Shown here piece after piece: positions 8,161 to 17,228 of a stretch of DNA of 64,000 nt; the stretch's first letter is position 1; each line of letters begins with the position of its first letter. The stretch comes from CAYVIB01 sp964451365. GTDB taxonomy: Bacteria; Pseudomonadota; Gammaproteobacteria; Pseudomonadales; Cellvibrionaceae. The position numbers and the translations under genes were made by a program. A model generated the notes under the pieces. The model was not told where the DNA came from, ran no database searches, and worked only from the letters and a program-made list of their open reading frames with translations. Location of the stretch: assembly GCA_964451365.1 (NCBI GenBank), contig CAYVIB010000003.1, positions 157,476 to 221,475 of the forward strand, read 5' to 3'.

Positions 8161-8775
8161 ATGGATGAAAAACCCAGTCCGGAAATAAGCGTGGCACGGT
8201 CGGATTTAAAAAAAGTTATATTCCTGTTAGTAGGTGTAATCGCGGTTGCATACCCCTTCGTGGTTTTCGTGGGGCTGGACAGGCTGGGCGTATCCAACCT
8301 GGTACTGGTGTTGCTGGCGGTGGTGTTCTTGCGCTTTATCCTTACGAAAGGTTACAGGGATAGGAGCCAGTTGCTGTTATTTGTTGTTGTCGGTGCTTTC
8401 TGCGGTGGCGTCTATGCGCTAAAAAGCGAGGCGCTGCTTAAGTTGTACCCGGTGTTGATGAGCTTGTCCATTGCCACGCTTTTTGGTTTGTCTCTCCTGC
8501 AACGCGAATCCATTATTGAAAAATTTGCCCATCGCATGGGCAAGGACATTTCTCACCGGGAAAAGCAGTACACGCGTCGACTGACAGGGGTATGGACCGC
8601 CGTCCTGGTTTTAAACGCGGCTGTCGCCGGCTATACCTCCTGCTGCATGGAGTTGAAATACTGGGCGTACTATAACGGCTTTTTATCCTACGTTTTGTTC
8701 GCCATCCTGTTTGTGGTGGAACTGCTCTACCGCTATATCTTTATTATAAGAAAGGAAGCGAGGGAAGCGAGTTAA
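8161..8775 (+). CDS. COG4648-type membrane protein of aryl polyene locus (ApeG-like)
   Basis: A 204-residue integral membrane protein with about five to six hydrophobic segments (roughly residues 19-42, 45-60, 70-85, 95-110, 140-160 and 170-192) and a charged cytosolic loop rich in Arg/Lys/Glu near 117-140. The LLQRESIIEKFAHRMGK segment resembles the conserved loop of COG4648 proteins found in aryl polyene clusters. Its biochemical role is unknown; a membrane helper in pigment assembly or export is inferred only from context. Its stop overlaps the next start by one base, implying translational coupling. Confidence 0.72.
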   Translation: MDEKPSPEISVARSDLKKVIFLLVGVIAVAYPFVVFVGLDRLGVSNLVLVLLAVVFLRFILTKGYRDRSQLLLFVVVGAFCGGVYALKSEALLKLYPVLMSLSIATLFGLSLLQRESIIEKFAHRMGKDISHREKQYTRRLTGVWTAVLVLNAAVAGYTSCCMELKYWAYYNGFLSYVLFAILFVVELLYRYIFIIRKEAREAS

Positions 8776-9185
8776 TGATTAAACAAGGAAACCCGTTGCT
8801 CCCGCCGGACAGTAACCCGCTTGAGTGGCCGCAAATCAAAACCCTGCGCTGTGAAAAAACCGATGAAATGGGCAATGCTTTTCTGGAGCTGTATATTCCC
8901 GAAGATCTGGCGTGGCTTAAGGGCCATTTTCCCGGACAGCCGGTTGTGCCGGGAGTGGTGCAACTGCACTGGGCAACGGTGCTGGCTAAGGAGGTATTTG
9001 AAATACCGGCGTCGTTCCGGGCAGTCGATAATCTTAAATTTCAATCGGTGATCCTGCCGGACCGGCACATCACACTCGACCTGATATACAAAAAAAATAA
9101 TGCCAGTGCCAGCTTTCAATATCGCGATACCGAAACATTGTTTTCAGAAGGAAAAATAAAGTTTACGGACGGATTCAGGGAATAG
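8775..9185 (+). CDS. apeI: ApeI-type hotdog 3-hydroxyacyl-ACP dehydratase
   Basis: A 136-residue FabZ/FabA-like hotdog protein. The central LKGHFPGQPVVPGVVQLHWA motif holds the catalytic-type histidine of the family. In aryl polyene synthesis a heterodimer of two small dehydratases (ApeI and ApeP) removes water at every extension cycle so that the chain stays fully conjugated. Both partners occur in this block (the other at 10895-11359). The ATG at 8775 shares its A with the previous stop. Confidence 0.85.
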   Translation: MIKQGNPLLPPDSNPLEWPQIKTLRCEKTDEMGNAFLELYIPEDLAWLKGHFPGQPVVPGVVQLHWATVLAKEVFEIPASFRAVDNLKFQSVILPDRHITLDLIYKKNNASASFQYRDTETLFSEGKIKFTDGFRE

Positions 9186-9202
9186 CCCGTGGTTTGGTTT
9201 TT

Positions 9203-9940
9203 ATGACTTATTGTTTGATAGTACCTCATTACAATCACCAGAAGCAGCTGGCGGAATTTCTGCCATCGCTGATGGAATCCGGTCTTCCCTGTATTGTTGT
9301 TGATGATGGCAGTAATGACGACAGCCTGGCTCAGCTTGAGGCGCTGCTCCGGTCGTTCGACGGCATTTATTTGTGCAAGCATACCTATAATCGCGGCAAG
9401 GGTGCGGCGGTAAAAACCGGGTTGTGCTATGCGCGAACGCTTGGCTTTTCCCACGCTGTGCAAATTGATGCCGATGGCCAGCACAACAGCGCCGACATTT
9501 TGCGGTTTATCGGTATCAGTGAGGACAAGCCGGACACACTTGTTTGCGGCAGGCCCGTGTTTGATGAATCAGCGCCAAAGGCGCGGTTGTATGGAAGGAA
9601 AATAACGGATTTCTGGGTTGCGCTGGAAACCCTGTCGCTTGAGATCAAGGATGGACTGTGCGGATTTCGCGTTTATCCTCTCTCTCAAATCGAAAAGGTG
9701 CTTGACCGGTATTACATCGGTGGCCGCATGGATTTCGATACTGAAGTGCTTGTCAAGGCGATGTGGGCGGGTGTAGCACTGGAATTTGTCGATACAACGG
9801 TGCATTACCCGGAGGAAGGCGCGTCCCACTTTCGCTATCTGCGTGACAACCTGATGCTGGTTGCACTGCATACCCGCCTGATGCTCGGTATGCTGATCCG
9901 GTTTCCGTGGCTTGTTTTTCGCCGGTTGAGTGGGAAATAA
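9203..9940 (+). CDS. Family 2 glycosyltransferase of aryl polyene locus
   Basis: A 245-residue GT-A glycosyltransferase of the dolichyl-phosphate-mannose-synthase-like GT2 group. It shows YCLIVPHYNH at the N-terminus, the VVDDGSNDDS nucleotide motif, the RGKGAAVKTG loop and DADGQH (metal-binding DxD). There is no C-terminal membrane domain. In related loci a glycosyltransferase/acyltransferase pair, sometimes fused (ApeJ), attaches the polyene to a membrane-lipid or sugar carrier. Here the acyltransferase is a separate gene starting 2 bases after this stop. The ATG at 9203 was chosen over a TTG at 9194. Confidence 0.85.
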   Translation: MTYCLIVPHYNHQKQLAEFLPSLMESGLPCIVVDDGSNDDSLAQLEALLRSFDGIYLCKHTYNRGKGAAVKTGLCYARTLGFSHAVQIDADGQHNSADILRFIGISEDKPDTLVCGRPVFDESAPKARLYGRKITDFWVALETLSLEIKDGLCGFRVYPLSQIEKVLDRYYIGGRMDFDTEVLVKAMWAGVALEFVDTTVHYPEEGASHFRYLRDNLMLVALHTRLMLGMLIRFPWLVFRRLSGK

Positions 9941-9942
9941 AA

Positions 9943-10908
9943 ATGGCGGCGACCAGCGATACTGAACATTGGGCCCAGTTGAAGGAAGCGGGAACCCTTC
10001 GCGGATTTCATTTTCTCTTGTGGGTACACAAGGTCTTTGGTCGCGGTATATTTTCAGCGTGTCTTTACCCGGTGATGTTATATTTCCTGCTGGCCAGGAA
10101 AGTAGCCCGGCGCGCGTCGCTGGATTTCCTGACCACTCACTATCACTACGCCCCGCAACGCTGGAAAACCAAGCCGGGTTACCGTCACGTCTACCGTCAC
10201 TTTATGGCCTTCGGCCAAGCCATTCTTGAGAAACTGCTCGCCTGGAGTACCGAGATAGCCGAAGAGGAGTTCCTGATCGAGGATCAGGCCGCGGTCGATG
10301 ACTTACTCAATGATCCGCGCGGTCAACTGATTATTGGTACTCACCTGGGCAACCTGGAATACTGTCGTGGCTTTATGCAGCGCTACAAAAATAAAGCGAT
10401 CAACGTGTTGCTATACGACCAGCACGCCGCCAATTTCGTCAAGATGATGCAACACGTGAATAACGATTCGCGCATGCGCGTTTACCAGGTGACTGAACTG
10501 GATATTCCAACCGTACTGCAGTTGAAGACGAAAGTTGATAACGGCGAATGGCTGTTTATTGCCGGCGACCGTGTTCCGGTGAGTGGCCGGGAGAGAACCG
10601 TAAACACTACTTTTATGGGGCGCGCCGCACCGTTGCCCATTGGTCCTTACATGCTGGCCCAGACGCTGCAATGCCCGGTAAAGCTGATGTTCTCCTACCG
10701 CTTGAAGGATAAAGTAAAATTTCGGGTGGTTCCCTTTGCCGAGCGGGTGACCCTGCCCCGTGCTGATCGCGAAGGTGCTGTCCGGCAATATGCCCAGCAA
10801 TTCGCCAATGATTTGGAAAAGCAGTGCGTGGAAGCGCCTTTTCAGTGGTTCAATTTCTATTGTTTCTGGTCCGACGACAACAAAACCCGGGTGAATGGTT
10901 GTGACTGA
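9943..10908 (+). CDS. LpxL/HtrB-family lipid A-type acyltransferase in aryl polyene locus
   Basis: A 321-residue acyltransferase of the lysophospholipid/lauroyl group with one N-terminal membrane segment (about residues 30-50). The IIGTHLGNLEYCRGF motif is the H-x4-D/E-type catalytic region of this family (H...E), and IAGDRVPVSGRE is the second conserved block. It lies between the glycosyltransferase and the ApeP dehydratase and overlaps the latter by 14 bases. A likely role is moving the aryl polyene acyl chain from ACP to a lipid or glycolipid acceptor at the inner membrane, inferred from context. Confidence 0.82.
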   Translation: MAATSDTEHWAQLKEAGTLRGFHFLLWVHKVFGRGIFSACLYPVMLYFLLARKVARRASLDFLTTHYHYAPQRWKTKPGYRHVYRHFMAFGQAILEKLLAWSTEIAEEEFLIEDQAAVDDLLNDPRGQLIIGTHLGNLEYCRGFMQRYKNKAINVLLYDQHAANFVKMMQHVNNDSRMRVYQVTELDIPTVLQLKTKVDNGEWLFIAGDRVPVSGRERTVNTTFMGRAAPLPIGPYMLAQTLQCPVKLMFSYRLKDKVKFRVVPFAERVTLPRADREGAVRQYAQQFANDLEKQCVEAPFQWFNFYCFWSDDNKTRVNGCD

Positions 10909-11359
10909 CATCGATAACCAAATTTATTACCTGCTTCCCCACCGGCCGCCGATGCTGCTGATCAATCGCGTTATTGAACTCAGTCAAACGCATTCGCTTG
11001 CCGAAGTTATCGTCGATGATCAGGCTTCCTTTTTTGTGCGGGACAAAGGTGTACCGGCCTGGATCGGTATTGAGTATATGGGACAAACCGCGGCGCTGAT
11101 CGCGGGATACCAGCAACAGCAGGGCCTGGTTGGTCCACATTTGGGCTTTTTACTGGGAACGCGAAAATACACCTGCCAGACCGAATGGTTTGAACCCGGC
11201 GCCGTTTTGCGGATAGCATGCAGCGAGGTTGCGGTGGTGGGGGATTCGTTGGCAAATTTTCATTGCGTGATTAAAACGCCCAAAGAAAAAACATTGGCAG
11301 AAGCCCGGCTGTCCGTTTTTAGAAAAAAAACGGAAACATTTTTGAATGACGAAAGTTGA
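10895..11359 (+). CDS. apeP: ApeP-type hotdog 3-hydroxyacyl-ACP dehydratase
   Basis: A 154-residue hotdog protein. YLLPHRPPMLLINRV near the N-terminus is the typical opening of ApeP/FabZ-like dehydratases, and EYMGQTAALIAGYQQQQ is the helix region that carries the catalytic acid position in FabZ. It is expected to pair with the ApeI-type protein (8775-9185). It overlaps the acyltransferase by 14 bases and the ketosynthase by 4 bases, so the block is tightly coupled. Confidence 0.86.
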   Translation: MVVTDIDNQIYYLLPHRPPMLLINRVIELSQTHSLAEVIVDDQASFFVRDKGVPAWIGIEYMGQTAALIAGYQQQQGLVGPHLGFLLGTRKYTCQTEWFEPGAVLRIACSEVAVVGDSLANFHCVIKTPKEKTLAEARLSVFRKKTETFLNDES

Positions 11360-12600
11360 GTGAGCACCCATTGAATAAACGTGTAGTGATAACCGGCGGC
11401 GCGGCTGTTTCCGCCCTGGGCGACAACTGGAACCGGATTCGCGATGCCTTGATCGCGCAAAAAAACTGCGTCCGCTATATGACGGAGTGGGACCGGTATC
11501 CGGAACTCAATACTCGCCTCGCTGCGCCGATCGACAACTTTGAAATGCCACCCCACTACACGCAAAAACGCAAGCGCAGCATGGGGCGGGTTGCGATGCT
11601 GGGGGTGCGCGCAACGGAGTTGGCTTTGGAATCCGCGGGCCTGCTTAACGACCCGGTGTTAAAAAGTGGCGACACCGGCGTTGCCTATGGCTCTGCCACA
11701 GGCAGCAGCGACGCGGCATTGGAATTTTTTTCGCTGCTGGAAAACCAATCCATGCAGCGTATTAATGGCACCACGTATCTGCGCATGATGAGCCACACGG
11801 CGGCGGTAAATATCAGTGTTTACTTTGGCACCGCGGGAAGAATGTACACCACATCAAGTGCCTGTACCGCCGGTAGCCAGGGAATCGGTTATGCTTACGA
11901 GGCGATCCGCGCCGGGCGGCAGGAGGTGATGATTGCCGGCGGTGCTGAAGAATTGTGCCCCACCCAGGCAGCGGTGTTCGATACCGTTTATGCCACCAGC
12001 ACACGCAACAATTCGCCGCAGTCATCGCCGAGGCCTTTCGACAGCGATCGGGATGGCCTGGTAATCGGCGAGGGCGGCTGTACATTGATCCTTGAATCAC
12101 TCCATCATGCGCTTGAGCGAGGTGCACCGATTATTGCTGAAGTCGTAGGTTTCGCCACCAACACCGACGGCGCGCACCTGGTTCGCCAACAGCAGGATAA
12201 AATGGAAAAAGTCATGCGCATGGCGCTGACTGATGCGAGACTGTCGGCGGATCAGATAGGTTATATTTCCGCACACGGCACCGCCACCGAGTTGGGCGAT
12301 ATCGCGGAGACGCTGGCAACGGAAGCGGTAATGGGAAGTTCAATTCCGTGCAGTTCGTTAAAAAGTTATGTCGGCCACGGGCTGGGTGTTTGCGGCGCGC
12401 TGGAGGCCTGGACCGCGATCAACATGATGAACGAAAATTGGTTTTCGCCCACGCTGAACCTCGACAACGTGGACGAGCGTTGCGGCAAATTGGATTATAT
12501 TCGAGGCGATGTTCGCGAAATTAAAACTGACTATGTTATGAGTAACAATTTTGCCTTTGGCGGTATTAATACGTCGCTGATTTTTAAGCGTTGGAAATAG
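11356..12600 (+). CDS. apeR: ApeR-type beta-ketoacyl-ACP synthase
   Basis: A 414-residue FabF/FabB-like ketosynthase with the full catalytic triad: Cys in TTSSACTAGSQ (about residue 170), His in ISAHGTATELGD and His in SYVGHGLGVCG. In aryl polyene pathways an ApeR-type KS acts alongside the ApeO:ApeC pair, probably in initiation or extension. The start is a TTG at 11356 whose last bases overlap the apeP stop (TTGA). A second TTG at 11371 (NKRVVITGG) is equally plausible, and no ATG fits. This is the last plus-strand gene of the first block; it converges with the ketoreductase. Confidence 0.88.
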   Translation: MSEHPLNKRVVITGGAAVSALGDNWNRIRDALIAQKNCVRYMTEWDRYPELNTRLAAPIDNFEMPPHYTQKRKRSMGRVAMLGVRATELALESAGLLNDPVLKSGDTGVAYGSATGSSDAALEFFSLLENQSMQRINGTTYLRMMSHTAAVNISVYFGTAGRMYTTSSACTAGSQGIGYAYEAIRAGRQEVMIAGGAEELCPTQAAVFDTVYATSTRNNSPQSSPRPFDSDRDGLVIGEGGCTLILESLHHALERGAPIIAEVVGFATNTDGAHLVRQQQDKMEKVMRMALTDARLSADQIGYISAHGTATELGDIAETLATEAVMGSSIPCSSLKSYVGHGLGVCGALEAWTAINMMNENWFSPTLNLDNVDERCGKLDYIRGDVREIKTDYVMSNNFAFGGINTSLIFKRWK

Positions 12601-12685
12601 ATTGTGGCAGTGGCGGTAGGGCAGTGAAAACAGATAACGGCGGGTGGTGCCCGAAGTGTCGGACCATCGCTTACCCGCCCCACGT

Positions 12686-13414
12686 TTATGCCATGCCGCC
12701 GTTTACGTTGATTACCTGCCTGGTGATATAGCCTGCGCCGTCGGAAAAGAGAAACCCGATGGTTTCCGCAATATCCTCCACCTTGCCGAAACATTTCATC
12801 GGAATCATTTTCAAGGCTTCCTCCCTGAACATTTCCTCGGTCATATCGGTCTCGATAACGCCGGGCGCGACGCAGTTCACTGTTATTTTCCTTTTCGCCA
12901 GTTCGATCGCCAGCGCCTTGGTCGCGCCGATAATGCCCGATTTGGCCGCGCTGTAGTTAACCTGGCCGCGGTTGCCGATGACACCGGATACCGAGGAAAG
13001 CGTTACAATGCGGCCGCCACTGCGCAGCCGGATCATCGGCATAATCAGTGGGTGCAGTACATTGTAAATTGCATCCAGGTTGGTATGGATGACGCTGTCC
13101 CAGTCCTCGCCGGTCAGTGCGGGAAATGCATTATCTTTGGCGATACCCGCGTTGCACACAACGCCGTAGTAGGCACCGTTAGCTTCAATTTCCTGTTCCA
13201 GTTTTTGCCGGGTTTCCTCCCGCCTGGCGACATCGAACTGAATTGTGTTGGCCTTGCCACCCTGCGAAGCGATTGTGTTGGCAACGTCTTCCGCCATCCG
13301 CTGATTGGAGTGGTAGTGCACCGTGACGGAAAAACCCTGCAGTGCCAGTTTTAGCGCGGTCGCCTTGCCAATACCACGGCTCGCGCCGGTCACCAGAACG
13401 CGTTTCTCTCTCAT
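12686..13414 (-). CDS. apeQ: ApeQ-type 3-ketoacyl-ACP reductase
   Basis: A 242-residue short-chain dehydrogenase, FabG-like. TGASRGIG (NADPH loop) is at residues 9-16, CNAG near 87, and the catalytic Ser140, Tyr154 and Lys158 lie in SSVSG and YSAAK. It should reduce the keto group during each polyene elongation cycle. It is the last gene of a seven-gene minus-strand block that begins at the chorismatase; the MMPL exporter is 9 bases upstream. Confidence 0.88.
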   Translation of the reverse strand: MREKRVLVTGASRGIGKATALKLALQGFSVTVHYHSNQRMAEDVANTIASQGGKANTIQFDVARREETRQKLEQEIEANGAYYGVVCNAGIAKDNAFPALTGEDWDSVIHTNLDAIYNVLHPLIMPMIRLRSGGRIVTLSSVSGVIGNRGQVNYSAAKSGIIGATKALAIELAKRKITVNCVAPGVIETDMTEEMFREEALKMIPMKCFGKVEDIAETIGFLFSDGAGYITRQVINVNGGMA

Positions 13415-13423
13415 CTTTTTCTC

Positions 13424-15796
13424 CTAATCATCCGCGGCCACCATTTTATCACCAGTGGAGGATACCGATCCCGCCCAGGAAAACAGGATGGTGCCGATAA
13501 GGTTGGCGGTATTGCCTATCAACACCGTTAAACCAAAAGCACTGACAACAGTCAGGCTGCTCAGGCCCAAAAGGCCGAAGGACAACAGGCTGGTAACGGC
13601 GGAAAGGAATACAGCGGTTAATGTGGCTTCCTTGTTCTTTTGCATTTCGGCGGCAAAAATGACGTAGTCCATACCCAAGCCCAAAACCAGGAACATCGCC
13701 ATGCTGTGGAACACGGTAAATGGCTGACCCGCCGCGAACAGAATCAGCAGGGTGGCCATCGTGGCGCCCAGGGGAACCGCCAGCATGGTCAGGGCTTTCA
13801 CGGTGCGATAGCGAAGCAGCAAGAGTATCGCGATAAGAAAATAAGCGGCGATCAATACAATCGAGGATGAACGCCTCTGTTCTTTCAGGGCCGTAGTGGC
13901 CATGGAAACAGTATCGATAAACTCCACATTATCCATGTCGGCCGCAAGTGTTTTCAAAGAGGATGTGTCGGTGCCTTTTCGGATCAGCGCAAAACTGTAT
14001 TGCACACCGTCCTGCGTGAGCCATAATTGTGGCAGGGACCCGTCCAACTCACTGAAAACGTCAGCCGGCTGCAGTATTTTGTTTTCCGCCAGTTGGTATT
14101 CTTCCGTTAACTGGTGTATTAGCTTTGGATCGACGTTTAATGTGTTCAACCATTCAGTCGCGATGCCGCCGGTTTCATAAAGTCTTCCCAATAGCGCATA
14201 GTTCCGTCGCTGTTGTTCCGGAGACGGAAGCCATTGGTCAATGGTTACCAAAGCGGGTGCGTTATCCTCTGCCTTACCCGCCCGCGCACTCAGCTTGGCG
14301 AGGCTGTCAAAAATTTCCTGTGAATCCTTTCCGGTCACGACCAGATAGCTTCCGGGCTCAAAATCACTGGTCACACTGCTGACGACCCTGTCTTCCTTGA
14401 GCAAATCCGTTGGCGCGGAAAAAATTTCCCTCGGGCTGTCACTGCTGGGCAGGCCGACGATAATCAGCGTTGAGCACCCTATGAAAAGTGCGATAAAAAG
14501 ATAAACGGAAAAAGGGCCTATACGATAAACGTGGCGATTGAAAGCGTTAACCAACGCGGGCAAACGTGTTCGGTTAACGTCAATTGACCGCCTGGCCACC
14601 AGCGGGGCCAGTACGACCACACTCAACCACGCGGCGATCAGCCCGGCGCAGGAAAACAATGCCACTTGCCTCAGCGAGGGCAGGGAGGAAAAACTCAGGG
14701 CACTGTAGCCGATAACCGACGTGACAAGACTGAAAAATAGTGCCCGGTGTAAATCACGGTGTGAATTTTTTTTCTGGTTGGCACTGGATGCATGATGATA
14801 GAAATAATGCAGCGAATAATCGATGACAATGCCAATCAGGCTTGCGCCGAAAACAATGGTGATAATATGGACGGAACCGAAAAGTGTGTAGATAACGGCG
14901 AACGCAAAACCGACACCGATCCCGACGGAGAGGAAGGGCAGGATAAGCGGCCATAAGGAAGAAAAGGCAAATAACAGTAAAGCCACAATGCCGACCAGCG
15001 AACCGATACTGATCAGGCCGATATCCTGCTTTGACTCGGTCGCGGCGTTCGCGGCGTAAAAGAATACACCGGAATGAAAAACCTCCAGCCGGGGATAATC
15101 CCGCAGGAGTTCCAGTTCGGTTTGTGCGAGCATTTTTACCAGTTGTTGTTGTGTATCGAGCTCCAGCGCACCGCGACTGATATTGACCACAATGGGTTTG
15201 TAAAAGGTAATGGAACCATCTTCGGATTCACGTTCAATAACTCCGTCCGGTGACTCATTGCCCCCCGATTCATCGAGTGCTTGCAGGAGGTAGTCACCAA
15301 ACCACCCAAACGGGTCCTGGTGAATCGGCAACACTCTTACAGCGCCGGAAAGCTGGTACAGTTTATGGGTAGCCGTCGCTTTAATTTCTTCGTCCGATTT
15401 TTTTTCAAGAGCCTGCCGCTGCTCTTCCGTCAGGAATTTAAAGCGGTACGGGACCAGTGCGGCGGAGAGGTTATCGAGCAGCGCTTCGCCGGCGCCGGCC
15501 ACCGATAGTTGTGGCATGGCCACCAGACCGGCGACCAGCTCTTCGTGAGCCTCTATTAGTGAGTCACTATCTTCCGAAGCCAACAGCAGGATAAAGCGGT
15601 TTTCGATGGAAGCGGAAAGCTGGTTGATTGCGCTCTGTAACTGTTTGTTGTGGGTCAGGCGGGGGGATAAGTCCTTCAAATCGGTATTAACTGCAATGTC
15701 ACCGTTAATACGAAAAAGAAAGAAAGCGCTGGTAAACAGTAAAACCGCCAACAGCAGGAAACGCGCACTCGCTGTTATAAAGCGTTCGCTATTCAT
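13424..15796 (-). CDS. MMPL/RND-family exporter of aryl polyene locus
   Basis: A 790-residue transporter with the duplicated RND layout: one N-terminal membrane helix, a periplasmic loop (about 30-255), a helix bundle (about 260-400), a helix near 430-450, a second periplasmic loop, and a C-terminal bundle (about 640-785). The motif LIGIVIDYSLHYFYHH in the first bundle and LGLGMDYVIFAAEMQKN in the second place acidic residues in the membrane, as in proton-driven MMPL pumps. A role in moving the aryl polyene lipid towards the outer membrane with the LolA-like protein is inferred from the conserved pairing in such loci. Confidence 0.87.
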   Translation of the reverse strand: MNSERFITASARFLLLAVLLFTSAFFLFRINGDIAVNTDLKDLSPRLTHNKQLQSAINQLSASIENRFILLLASEDSDSLIEAHEELVAGLVAMPQLSVAGAGEALLDNLSAALVPYRFKFLTEEQRQALEKKSDEEIKATATHKLYQLSGAVRVLPIHQDPFGWFGDYLLQALDESGGNESPDGVIERESEDGSITFYKPIVVNISRGALELDTQQQLVKMLAQTELELLRDYPRLEVFHSGVFFYAANAATESKQDIGLISIGSLVGIVALLLFAFSSLWPLILPFLSVGIGVGFAFAVIYTLFGSVHIITIVFGASLIGIVIDYSLHYFYHHASSANQKKNSHRDLHRALFFSLVTSVIGYSALSFSSLPSLRQVALFSCAGLIAAWLSVVVLAPLVARRSIDVNRTRLPALVNAFNRHVYRIGPFSVYLFIALFIGCSTLIIVGLPSSDSPREIFSAPTDLLKEDRVVSSVTSDFEPGSYLVVTGKDSQEIFDSLAKLSARAGKAEDNAPALVTIDQWLPSPEQQRRNYALLGRLYETGGIATEWLNTLNVDPKLIHQLTEEYQLAENKILQPADVFSELDGSLPQLWLTQDGVQYSFALIRKGTDTSSLKTLAADMDNVEFIDTVSMATTALKEQRRSSSIVLIAAYFLIAILLLLRYRTVKALTMLAVPLGATMATLLILFAAGQPFTVFHSMAMFLVLGLGMDYVIFAAEMQKNKEATLTAVFLSAVTSLLSFGLLGLSSLTVVSAFGLTVLIGNTANLIGTILFSWAGSVSSTGDKMVAADD

Positions 15797-15801
15797 GCAA
15801 A

Positions 15802-16446
15802 CTACTTATCCGTCTGTAAAAGTGATTCGCAAATATCCGCCGGTTCCGAAAAATATTCGCGGCAACCGGCCTGGTTGAGACTGTTCAGGGGGCGAGTATC
15901 GAAAATATGGATATGTGTAATGTTGCGCGCGTCGTTTACCAGGCTGATGTCAACGGATTCCTCGTTTTTGTGCAGGTTCAGCTGCTGGATAAACCGCTGC
16001 ATGTTTTTCTTTTTTGGCCGTAGTTCCACTTTGCCGGGCTCGGCATGACCGACAGAAAAATATTCTTCCATATAGCCGACATCCGCTCCCATCAATGCGT
16101 TGAGCAGCCGTGCCATGTGGCTGTGCAGTCGCCCTTTTAGCGGTTTGATCCGCATGTTGCTATCGGCATAAAAATGTTTTTTATGGCTGGTATAAATAAG
16201 GGTTTCGCGAGCGGGTGATTCTGTTTGCCAGATCAGGCCATGGTCGCAGGAAAACAGAAAATTTCCTGTCGATTCCAATGGTGTGGGGATATTTTCCACT
16301 GTCCGGGTCTGGGCAAAACTGCCTGCGAAATGACACGCCTGTGGCAGCAGTTTTTCGATATCCGAGGTCGCCGGGTTATTTGCCTGAACGATTGGCGAAG
16401 CAAATATCGAGATTAAAAAGCAGGTAAAAATTCGGTGGAAAATCAT
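15802..16446 (-). CDS. LolA-like outer-membrane lipid carrier of aryl polyene locus
   Basis: A 214-residue secreted protein with a signal peptide (FHRIFTCFLISIFASPIVQA, cleavage near residue 22) and a LolA-type fold signature: GSFAQTRTVENIPTPLESTGNF, GLIWQTESPARETLIYT and YTSHKKHFY. LolA proteins ferry lipidated cargo across the periplasm; in aryl polyene loci such a protein is thought to carry the pigment lipid from the MMPL pump. The ATG at 16446 overlaps the thioesterase stop (ATGA), and a longer open frame upstream is rejected. Confidence 0.82.
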   Translation of the reverse strand: MIFHRIFTCFLISIFASPIVQANNPATSDIEKLLPQACHFAGSFAQTRTVENIPTPLESTGNFLFSCDHGLIWQTESPARETLIYTSHKKHFYADSNMRIKPLKGRLHSHMARLLNALMGADVGYMEEYFSVGHAEPGKVELRPKKKNMQRFIQQLNLHKNEESVDISLVNDARNITHIHIFDTRPLNSLNQAGCREYFSEPADICESLLQTDK

Positions 16447-16850
16447 AAAGCCTGTTGTACTTTTTGTATCAGCATTGCGGGGCATTCCAGCATCAGTTCC
16501 TGTTTCGACATGTCGACCGCCGCCTGGACGGTGGTGGCTTTGGTGAGTTTGACCTGGGTTTGCGCATCTCTGATCAGGTAATTTATCTTTAGCCGGTACT
16601 CCCATTCCTTGAGTGTGGCCGTCACGGAAATTTTTTGCTGGAACGAAAGTGGTTTCACGTATTTTATGCGCAGGTCCACGATGGGAAAGAAGTAGCCGGA
16701 TTCCCTCATATCCCGGTAGTTATAGCCGATCCTGTCCAGCAGTTTACAGCGGGCGATTTCGAGGTATTTGACATAGTGGCCGTGCCAGACGACATCACAG
16801 GAATCGACATCAAAAAATGCGACATCCAGATGGACGGTTTCTTCTAGCAT
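16443..16850 (-). CDS. 4HBT-family acyl thioesterase of aryl polyene locus
   Basis: A 135-residue hotdog thioesterase. DVDSCDVVWHGHYVKYLEIAR is the classic 4-hydroxybenzoyl-CoA thioesterase/YbgC motif with the catalytic aspartate position near residue 14. It could release or proof-read ACP-bound intermediates. The ATG at 16850 was selected because AGGAAA lies at the right distance; an upstream GTG at 16856 would sit directly on that site. Its stop overlaps the LolA-like start. Confidence 0.85.
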   Translation of the reverse strand: MLEETVHLDVAFFDVDSCDVVWHGHYVKYLEIARCKLLDRIGYNYRDMRESGYFFPIVDLRIKYVKPLSFQQKISVTATLKEWEYRLKINYLIRDAQTQVKLTKATTVQAAVDMSKQELMLECPAMLIQKVQQAL

Positions 16851-16878
16851 TGGCACTTTCCTGGGGGCCTTGGCGCCG

Positions 16879-17139
16879 TTATGGGCGCTCTTCGTTCAGC
16901 AATTCGGCAATCACGTCAACAACATCCTGTACGGTGCGAACATCCCTGAAATTTTCCGGTGGAACCTTCCTGCCGGTAAAGGATTTCAGTTCGATCATCA
17001 GGTCGGCGGCATCGATGCTGTCGATATCGAGATCTTCGTTCAGTCGGGATTCCGGCGAGATATCGTCCTTGTCGACTTCGAATAAGTCCTGCATAAGATC
17101 CGTAATATGTGCGTAAATCTCGTCTTTTGTATGGCTCAT
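16879..17139 (-). CDS. apeF: Acyl carrier protein of aryl polyene locus (ApeF-like)
   Basis: An 86-residue acidic carrier protein. The phosphopantetheine attachment serine is Ser41 in LDIDSIDAADL. It lies 28 bases upstream of the thioesterase and is one of two ACPs in the locus (the other at 19295-19564), as in characterised aryl polyene clusters where ApeE and ApeF have separate roles. Which copy corresponds to ApeE and which to ApeF is assigned by position only. Confidence 0.85.
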   Translation of the reverse strand: MSHTKDEIYAHITDLMQDLFEVDKDDISPESRLNEDLDIDSIDAADLMIELKSFTGRKVPPENFRDVRTVQDVVDVIAELLNEERP

Positions 17140-17228
17140 TTGCTTCGTCGCTCGCTATGGTGCATGTGGGGCTGCCGGCTGGGGTGGATTATATCAGTAA
17201 CGGAGTGGTTTGCCGGGATTCGCGCGGG